From Curvularia sp. ZM96 (Eukaryota > Ascomycota > Dothideomycetes > Pleosporales > Pleosporaceae), in assembly GCA_022457065.1 (NCBI GenBank), contig JAJGBQ010000001.1, positions 2,976,001 to 3,040,000 of the forward strand: a DNA stretch of 64,000 nt, in the 5' to 3' direction. The stretch's first letter is position 1. The number at the start of each line of letters is the position of its first letter. The notes below the pieces were generated by a model. That model searched no databases. It was not told where the DNA came from and saw only the letters and a program-made list of their open reading frames with translations. Shown in pieces: positions 55,351 through 64,000 of the stretch. Made by a program: the position numbers and the translations under genes.

Positions 55351-55518
55351 CTGGGTTGTTCTGGGCTTGAGGATTTGGACTGGGTGGTTCTCACTTGGTC
55401 ATTCTCGCTGGATCATCTTCGCTTGGTCAATCTGACTTGATGATTGTCACTGGGTAATTCTGACTGTGTAACTATGGATGGGTAATACTGGATGGGTGAT
55501 TCTGACGAAGTATTCTGA
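55351..55518 (+). repeat. degenerate minisatellite, about 12 units of 13-15 bp
   Basis: Successive units read like CTGGGTGGTTCTCA, CTTGGTCATTCTCG, CTTGGTCAATCTGA, CTGGGTAATTCTGA and TGGGTAATACTGGA. The core period is 14 bp, with two 15-bp and two 13-bp units. It starts about 110 bp after the stop codon of the gene at 53328 and probably lies in its 3' untranslated region. Confidence 0.8.
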
Positions 55519-58500
55519 TGGGATGAGAGATGGAGGGCATTTCGGCATGGTCATGGGTGGTGTGAGATGGGACTTGCTGCCCTGTCAGCACCCTGCCTGT
55601 CTTCTCACACAATGCGTTCTATACCCAGCGAGACATGAGCATCATAATAAAGGAATAAACTGATAAACTCTACTTGTTTCAACTTGAGATGCGCCATGAG
55701 CCCAACGAATACCACAGTGTACTCGCAGTGAGCCCCATCCTTTGCTTTCCTTACCTTCACCGCACATTCTGATGGCATCACGTGATAAATCCTTCACTAA
55801 CTAAACTACCCACCGCCAATTATACCCTGTCAGTCGCAGCTGTACTTTCGGCCCCCAACAAAACGCCAACCTCGCAGCCCCATCTAGACTGCCTGCGTGC
55901 CTCTGCACCACGCTTCCCCCTCGTCCTACCTCAATTACCACCCATGCAACCTCCCCACCTATTACCTCACTCCAAGCCAGCATCGCAGTGTCACCACCCA
56001 TGCCGCTACATCATGACCGCCCGCCATCATCTAAAAACGGAAGATCGCCCTTCCCTCTCGCTTACCCCTGTCGCACGTCCCACGCAGGCTTGTCCCCAGC
56101 CCAACCCAGCCCAATGTCAATCCACAGCCACCTACCCCCCAGTCCGCCACGCCCGCCCGTTTCGAAACAGGGAAACCGATAGAATGAAAAAAGCAAATGG
56201 GAAGGATTCCAAAGAGGCCCTTGTCCAGCTGGGAGACAAGCACCAGGCAGCCACGGGCTGAAGCAAAACGAACAGCGTCTAGCGAACGGGCAGATACGGG
56301 GACCAGGGGATGGGTTGCAACACGGACCCTTCAATATTTTTTTCTGGCTCTTTTTCTTCTCTGTAACGTGAACCTCGGCGACGCGGGAGGAAAGGCTTGG
56401 TGGTGGGTGTGTATGCAAAGTGGGTTTTTGGCGAACAGAATTAAGGACGATACAAAAGCCTCGGCAAGGAGAGAAAAGCGGAAAAAGGGTAGCGGCAACG
56501 CGGAAAGGAAGAGAGAAAGGCTTACGGTAAAGTTAAGTGGGGCTGTCAGCACCAAAAGTGTCCAAATGGGGGAATCACAGCACGGAAAGAATGATGGGCG
56601 AATTCTTCGGGCGCGCTGTTTTGGTGACGCGCAGCCCGAACGCGTGCGGCAATGGTCAAGTTAGGTACTAGTAGGTTTGGCTATACGGTCTTGCCATGAT
56701 TGCTATATGGCCCAACTAGGCTGTGATTGAGTTTCTGTCGTTGTTTTTTCCCTAAACAGCCATCCAGCGGGGATAAAAAAGAGAGGAAGAGAAAAAAACG
56801 TGGAATTATGCACTACATAACCCACAATGCTGGGTCAGGCAAACTAGTAGAGACATGGGACAGCGCCTCGTGACATGGTCTTGTCTGCAAGACGCGCAGG
56901 CGTAGATCAGGCGCTGGACAAAAGCAAAGTAAAAGAAAAGACACTCTTCCATGGACAACAAGAACATCGCCGACTTACAAAATACATCAGCTATTGAATG
57001 CGTTTGCTTGCGCGGCCGACTAAAACGGTTTCCATTGGCGCTGGAGGCACACACACACATCCTCCCGCCACGTAGCCCCAGCCCATTTCAAGCGAAGGAT
57101 TCCGGAAAACGAGCGATCCGAATCCTAAACCGGACAAGGGCAGCAGCAAATCATATCAACTCAAGTCCTTTTTTTGTACTGCGTCCTGCCTCTTTATGGG
57201 TCACATGGTCAAATAGACTTTTTAGATTGCCAGCTATCGAAGTGTAAAACATTTGTCACGGTAGATAAGGGGATAGAGTAGGGCTGTGGGAGGTGAGGCG
57301 AGAAGGAATGCAAAGCAGATGCAGGAAGAAAGAAAAAGCAAAGATAGAGAGGCTGACTGATTCATGGTAGATACCTAGGCGCTGGGTCGAGAGCCGCAGT
57401 GAGGAGAAGGGGGGTGGCAAAAGATGAAAGAGTGAGGCGGTGGGAAGGCAGAGCGAGGGAGAAGTATGCCGAGCAGAAGAAAAAACAAAGTAAGAGGGGA
57501 ATGGATGATTGTGCAGTACAGTGCGATTTGCAAGAAGTGGGGAACTGGACGGCTATACTATCCGAGTTCACTTCAAGCCAGTTGAAGCACACAACGCATT
57601 CCCAGAACTCTATCCACAAGATCTGTTCAAACAAGTAAACACGTCTATCAGTTTCTCTAATGCATCACTGCCTTCTGTGCCACTCTCATCCCCAGTTCTA
57701 TCCCATCCCTAACTTCCTTACCCACAAGTCCTCTCCAGCCCACCCATACAGAGACATAACCATCCATTCCCCATCCACGTGATTACACTTCACTCCAAAC
57801 CCGTCTACAGATCGATAAATCACGTGAACCCATCCAACGTGCCATTACAAGACCCCTATCCGCATCTACCCTTCCCCTCCCCTCTCTCATTTCTCTCTCC
57901 CATCTATCCCATTACCCCTATACACCAAGGTAGAATGAACACACCTCATATAGCAAGTCATTTTCAAAAAATAAACCCGACGAAAGAGCAGAGTCGAAAA
58001 ACTATGCATATGCACACACAAATGAAGCGTAAATAGAAAGATGTATATGTACGCGTGGAGAGAGAAAATAAATATCAACTATCACTCCCTCGTACTCAAA
58101 ACGCGAGAAGATGAGGGCAAAGTAGAGGATAAAAGGCTACCCTGTAGAATTTATTTGTTTATTCAGTGATATCACAAGGAGATAAAAAATAGTTGTACAA
58201 TAGCAATTAATTTTCCGAGCAATCTTCATTTATGATACTGCGTAACTCATACTAATTAAGATAGAATTCTTTATTGTTTTCACGTCATACTAAAACAATA
58301 TGGTTTTTATTCTCTCAAACATAAAAATATCTACACACTTGCTCTATCCGACTGCAAGAAACTCATGTTCTAGTATTGTGAAGTCGTTACATCAAAACCT
58401 CCATGTACGTCACCACCCCCTCCTTTACCGGACCTATTATTCTCACACTCAACACGGACGTGACCGCGAAAAAAAAAAAAACACCTCGGAAAACTTCAAC

Positions 58501-61500
58501 CATCACGATGTCTGGTGCCTAGATCACGATCATACCACTGGTCAGATGACGTGGGGGTATCAAGGCTCTGCGGTTTGGGTAATTTTGGCCCCCAAAACAA
58601 GGCGTCCCCTTACCCTTCTACCCCTCCCCTACCTCAGCCCTGAGACAGAGGAGATATAGAGGGACAAAGAGAAACAAACCCATGTCATGTGCATCCGAGT
58701 GTTGTATGTACATACTGTACCTTGGCAGTTCAGGGCCGCATTCGCTTTCGCATGCAACAAAGATGCGACGCATGGCACGCACGGTACATACGCACGACAA
58801 ATACCACAATAAGGACTAGCATGGAAGCAACCCAGAAGGAAGAGTACCAAAAATCCCGCCGAACGGAAGGGGGATGAGTGGAGGGGGTATGGGTATCGGC
58901 GTGCGTGGAGTGGGACCTAGCAAGGGACCTTTTCTCGCTATCCCATGTTCTTTTCTCTCCCTTTGTTTCGGCAGAAATCTGCCGGATGCGCGTCGTATGT
59001 AACAGCGGAAATTTAGGGCCAGTCCAAGACAAGGCTCAACTACGTAAATCCGCCCTTCCAAATCATTTAGTATGCGTGTATTGTCAACCGAAGGCCGCTC
59101 CGCCGCCCGGTCATTGCCAAAAACGAGTATCGCTGCCGAATCTTATTTTTTTGCCTTTCGTTTAATCCCCGACCGTTGCCGCGACTAGCTCGAGGCGGTG
59201 TGTGGTTCGCTATTGGTGGGAACAGCACGAGGCCGATTGCTTCACATTGATAGCGGCCATCAGCACGCATTGGCGTTTTTTCGCAAAGGCCGACTGACGA
59301 AGGATATTGCATCGTTTGGGTCCAACGGTACGATACGGGGGCCAGGTTGGGATGTTAGCGAGCGGAGTCAACTCCGCTCCGCTGCGTGTCTCTTGCTCTC
59401 AGTTGTCTCTCCACCGCCCACTAACTCCCCTTTCGATGCGCAACATGCCTGCGTGCGTGACCTCGTGTACTTCGCCCTGGTTGTCGGCCGAGAAATAATT
59501 GTGCAGATGGATTCTTACCCCAAACAGAAGTACTTGTCTCGCTCCTGTTCAGCCTCGGCCGTTTGCAAGCGACAATCAAAGTCAAACAAGAGCCAATCAT
59601 GCAACACGAGTACTATTGCAAAACGGCCTTGCGGCGGTTGGTTCCCTATGCCAACGACGACCCCAGCAGTTGGGTGCAGAGATGCAGCGCAAATTGCAAG
59701 GAATGACAAGCAGCAGTTACAGCTGTCCGCTCCGCTATAATTAGACGGCAAGCGGTTTAGCGTAGCACAACGGCTTTTCCATGGGACTGGGCTCGACAGG
59801 CCAACAGCGGCACAAGCGGGCTCGCCTGGCCTTCTGGATGCTTGGCCCACGGCCTTCTGACCCCGCTTATTCGTTCGCAAGGCAATTTGGCCTTGCATCG
59901 GGCTGTCACCCTGGTCATGTATCTGACAGCCGCGGGTCTATGGTAGATGATGAAAGGATGGAGACTTAGATTGTAGTTCCGACGGCATCGGGCCGCGTGC
60001 ACACTCGACAGATTGGGGTATGAGGTGCGAAAAGCAGCCTCTCCACCCGCTTAGTTTGTAACGCTGGCAGGACCACAGACAAAGGGTTTTCTTGTAGGGA
60101 TATCTGTGAGATGATGAGGAAAGGAGGGGGGTCGTGCGTATTACAAAGACGCTGAATGACTCTGTCCTCAACGTATCAAGTGTCGATGCTGGGGGTTAAG
60201 ACTCGTGGACTGGTGTACCCTGGAAGAACCGTCCTATGCAGTTGGCCGACGATGACGCAGTGGACTGCACGTCGCTCTCGCCCGTGTCTGCATTACGTCT
60301 GCGTCCACGCTGTACTCGCCTTTAGAACAATCCCGGAAGCATCGCACAGGGTGCGGCGCTTGCGTGCGGCCTTCAAGACCCGGGTGCAAGGTCTCGGGTT
60401 CGTGTTCAGCTCCTGACTGACTTCCGAAAGTGGCATCGGGAGGGGCCAAACGAGGGGGGCAAACGCCATGGTTGGGCGAGAACAATTGTCCCTCGCTCAC
60501 GCCGTGGTTTGGCCGCTGCTAATGGACGTATGGTGGAGGGGTGCTGCAGCAGCCCATGCCTCTTGTGTGAGCTGGGACGGACAGCTCTGTGATGTGTTCG
60601 GCTTTGAGCGAGGCCAATGGCAGCTGCAAGGACAGAGAGGTGTGTGTTGACCTCGCAAAGGAAAATGCAAAGTATGGTTGTGCAGGGTATGCATGCGCTG
60701 TACGTGTAGTCCAGACCAGCAATCGAACATCCAACAGCAAGTACATGCATGTTGTTGGTGTTGTGCTGCTGCTCTACGATGCGGACGTATGTACTGATGC
60801 CATTAGCCTCATCACAGCAATCGGCATTTGCTGCCTAGATGCCGCCTACCTGCATTGTTGATTGAAAACGTTGTACGTGTTCTATTTTGCAGTTTCCATG
60901 TGCGACAACAAACGCCGTGTTCCATGAACTTAATATACCTATTCTAATTTATCCGCCATTAAACGCCCCAATGATTGATTGCACCTTTGACTGCAGGCGA
61001 GTATTGTGTCCTTATCTGAACACCGTCGGACACGAGGACCCAGGGCCACGGTAACTTAACGGGCTTTCGGGACGGACGTCGCAGGCTGTAGGGTAGGCAT
61101 CATGCGCGAGATGCCATTTCAGCAATTGCGATCACAACATGACCGTGGACGAAAGCGAGATGTCAAGTCCAATCCAAGCAGGATAAGCGTGCGTTCTATG
61201 GCGAATTTCAGGGCATTACTACACAGTCCAAGATAAAAAAAAAAGACGACATGAGTAACATAATCTGGCAAAGACGACGTCAACCCTGCATTAGACTATA
61301 CCTGCTGAGATATGATGCACTGGACTTGGGGAAAAGGGAAAAGATGGACAAGTGACGGGGCAAGTGAAGTGTCGAAGTGAAAAGTAGGGCGCTATCTTGC
61401 GGAAGGAGGATGAACAGTCGTCAAGAGGGCGCAGCAAGGATAATCCATCGAATGCCGGGGTGAAGTGTGAGAGGCAACACAATCTGGTAGTACAGAATAC

Positions 61501-64000
61501 GCCTGTCAAGGTACTTTAGCAACACTCGACGATGTCTGTTCCGATGTGATGACCAGCTGACACAGAGTTGGTAATATGGCCAGCGGATGAGCAGCGGAAT
61601 ATACCGCTCGCATGACTGAAAATGATACACAGCGCAGCACGATGCTGGATTTGGCGGACGGAGCCGTTGGTATCGGGCAGTAAGCGGAGTGACTGAAAAC
61701 TGTTAAGGATTAGACGGTGTTTGCCGGACAGCCTTCAATAGATCGACGAGTCAGGGATAGTCGAACAGAATGCTGAGATGTCAAGAGAAGTTTCTATTGT
61801 GTCTCGTATACCTAATGGCAGAGGCCCAGTCTTGATTGGTGCTCGGCCGTACTGGGGTAACGAAAGAATGCAAGCTGGCTATCTCGAATGAGAGAATACA
61901 GGCTAGCAGACGACGTTGGGAAACCGGCGAATGAGAGGCGGAAGCGCGCTGGTGTGATGATGAACATACGTTATGTGTCAATCAAACTGTATAATGCGGA
62001 TTCATCTACACTGGCGAGTAAGTTTGCGTGATGTGGCGGCGGATGAAGAGCGATGTATCGCTTTTTCTCTATTGATGAGCTTGCCAAACGTAGGCACAAG
62101 TCGCGACGTACTGTCACCCCAGCGTTGCCTGGGCCCACTTTGTCTTTGTGTAGTGTATTGGCGCAAAACGATGCTTCTTGTCGGCTGAGGCTGTCCGAAA
62201 CTTTTCGCAGTTTCGATGTGAACGGTGTCGAGCGCCACCATTGCATTTCAGCACGGTAACTGCTTTGACAAACGCCCCAGTTGTCAGCTGGAGGTAGCGG
62301 ACTAGTGCGCCTCACGTTGGTGTAACAAAACGGGAAAGTGTGGACATGGAAAAGGAGCGAAGGATATATGGGGCAATAGTCTATATCGGCGTTTCAGTGT
62401 AGGACCGGATGCCAAAGCTTGGAAGACGAAAAAGCAGATGTAACACCGTGTTCACCAGCCATTGCTGAACTGTAGATCTCCATCTGGGGGTGAGCCAAGC
62501 GGGCGATCATTGTTACTGCAGATCATGCGCGCACAGGTGTCAGATGTGAAAAGAAGGGTCAGCGGTACCCTTTGTACAGTGGATGTGACAGGCGGTTTAG
62601 GCCCAGATTTGAAAGTGAGTTTGAAAGGTGCGGCTAGCACGAGATGTGACCCAAAGTGACAGCACCGCGACGCGTAGTGTGAAAGACGATCTGGATCCAG
62701 CGTTTAACGGGCACCAGCGACGAAGACGCTCATGTGGTCTGTCTGCAAGGCACTGGATCGTTACATCATAGCTACACTTGAGCGTGGCAGTAAGAAGCTG
62801 ACTCGGTAAAACGCAGCATTCCCTGTATTCGATATCAGCGCGGTGTATTCGGCGAGGTCCACCCGCGCGTGGCAATACTCGTCAGTCTTGGCGTGCGGCC
62901 CAAGGGGAATAGTGCGACCAAGATCTCGATTTCGATGCTTGTTGCAATCAAGTGGGCTTCCAAGGTCAAGAGAAAGCCCGACAGGTACGAAGGTCCTCCA
63001 TGGCTGCTGGTTGAAGATGTGACGTGACTGCCCTGATGAGCAGCGCTAGCGGGGGGTTTTTTTGGGCTGGGTGTGAAGAGAGAAGCAAGGGGGGGAATGA
63101 GGTGGATGAGTTGTCGGCATGGGCCGAGCAACCGAATGGAACAAAACGGACGGGCTCGGCCGTCGATCTTGGACGTAATGTCCTTAAGCACAATATGCTG
63201 TGCTGGCCTTGGGAGGGTACTGTAGCATGTTTGCTTCTGCAGCACTCTTGCACAGGAAGAGAAAGGGGTTTGGGCGGGCCTGTCGATCCGATTTGGAGCG
63301 GGCGCTCAGATCTGAGCTAAACGGCTTTTCCTCGCTGGCGCTGCATCTTGCGTTGGGCCCATGGACCAAGGACGCGCCGGAGCTGCAGCTAGCGCACTAG
63401 GCAGGAGTCAATGACGAGTCAGTGGAGCTTCATTTGCGGCGTCGAAGGCGGCGTGCAGACAACTATTGTGTATACAGCCATGATTGAGTCCAAACTGGAG
63501 AATTGGGCGCGGGACGTGAAAGTCCGCAGCTATGGAGAGCAGGGAGTTGCGGGTACGAGGCCCCGACGTCACCTGGATGCCTGGTATAGTGAGGCTGGAG
63601 GGGGCCACGGCGTGGTCTAGGTCATGTGTTTGACCGCTGGTGTGCCGCTGTCAAAAACCGTAGGCTCCAAAGCTCGATTAGTAAACGGTGATATAACGGT
63701 AAACTGCATCGAGACGAAATGGGTGGATTGCGCGCCAATGTCAACCAGAGGCCACAGCTGCAGGGGGTGCGATGGTGGGGAGAAAAGCAAGTGCTGGCTG
63801 TCATAGCAGAGAGGTGGGTTTCAGGATGCAGACAGGTAGCGGGCGCGGCCTGTGATTGGCCTGGTGGGTATATTTCGTCAATCTGATCTCGACGATCCCG
63901 GCCGGGGATCCCTGCGTGAGCAGCGTGGGAGACGCAACAGGGCAAAATCCAAATACCAGAGCCACGTACAGCGGTTAACCCTTCTTCGGCGGCAGCCTAG
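55519..64000. other. 8.5-kb region without a supported gene
   Basis: I find no frame with recognisable domains, splice structure or start context on either strand. The longest frames are Pro/His-rich (55782-56261) or featureless (59198-59740 plus; 61971-62315 minus). Base composition is balanced, not AT-rich, so this is not an RIP desert. The stretch has many purine- and pyrimidine-rich runs (for example 57360-57500 and 57840-57930) and A runs at about 58470 and 61235. A long promoter, long 5' untranslated leader or non-coding RNA for a gene past 64000 is possible. No tRNA or 5S rRNA was recognised. Confidence 0.5.

Noticed and set aside
55782..56261. Pro/His-rich frame of 159 residues
   Set aside because: Low-complexity content from C-rich DNA, with no start context or homology.
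57840..57930. Pyrimidine-rich tract as a functional triplex or promoter element
   Set aside because: Simple-sequence tracts are common in this region and nothing ties this one to a gene.
59198..59740. 180-residue frame in the gene-free region
   Set aside because: Composition looks random, the start is not ATG in a good context, and there is no motif.

Overview
The window is nuclear DNA from a filamentous ascomycete (Pezizomycotina). Genes are interrupted by short GT-AG introns of about 46-71 bp. One DNA transposon carries only C-to-T nonsense changes of the kind left by repeat-induced point mutation (RIP). The gene repertoire (PTH11-type receptor, ferric reductase, AA13 starch monooxygenase, GH31, GMC oxidoreductase, CTF18) is typical of such fungi. 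A Dothideomycete, probably Pleosporales, is my best guess, but this is inference. I assembled exons by hand from splice sites and checked that every multi-exon model keeps its reading frame.

Layout. 0.7-9.1 kb: an MMS1/DDB1-like beta-propeller gene (minus), diverging from a TBC RabGAP gene, then a disordered protein gene. 9.6-13.6 kb: a ferric reductase gene and an ERG3-type sterol C-5 desaturase gene, head to head. 13.68-15.53 kb: a complete pogo/Fot1-type element with perfect 58-bp inverted repeats but a dead transposase (10 in-frame stops). 15.5-18.5 kb: empty. 18.5-24 kb: a PTH11/rhodopsin-type membrane receptor, a secreted GMC oxidoreductase and a small EthD protein. 25.1-29.8 kb: an intracellular GH31 alpha-xylosidase next to an MFS sugar transporter, which looks like an uptake-and-cleavage pair for xyloglucan oligosaccharides. 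30.2 kb: a broken initiator tRNA-Met copy. 30.9-35.8 kb: CTF18 and a short-chain dehydrogenase. 36.1-40.7 kb: a secreted alpha-amylase with CBM20 and a secreted AA13 starch LPMO with CBM20, divergently transcribed from a 1.36-kb promoter that contains a CGG-N8-CGG site of the AmyR type. 42.3 kb: a small cysteine-rich secreted protein.

43-55.5 kb is the most unusual part. Three large proteins of unknown function (43084-45656, 49125-50765 and 53328-55241) share two motif blocks in the same order. They therefore look like diverged members of one family that I do not recognise. The latter two carry acidic, charged C-terminal tails. Between them lie a secreted M14 carboxypeptidase and a small coiled protein with a SUMO-interaction-like motif. 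The third family member is bracketed by a frame-preserving repeat array in its leader and a degenerate 14-bp minisatellite just past its stop codon.

55.5-64 kb has no gene I can support. It could be long regulatory or untranslated sequence for a gene beyond the window edge.
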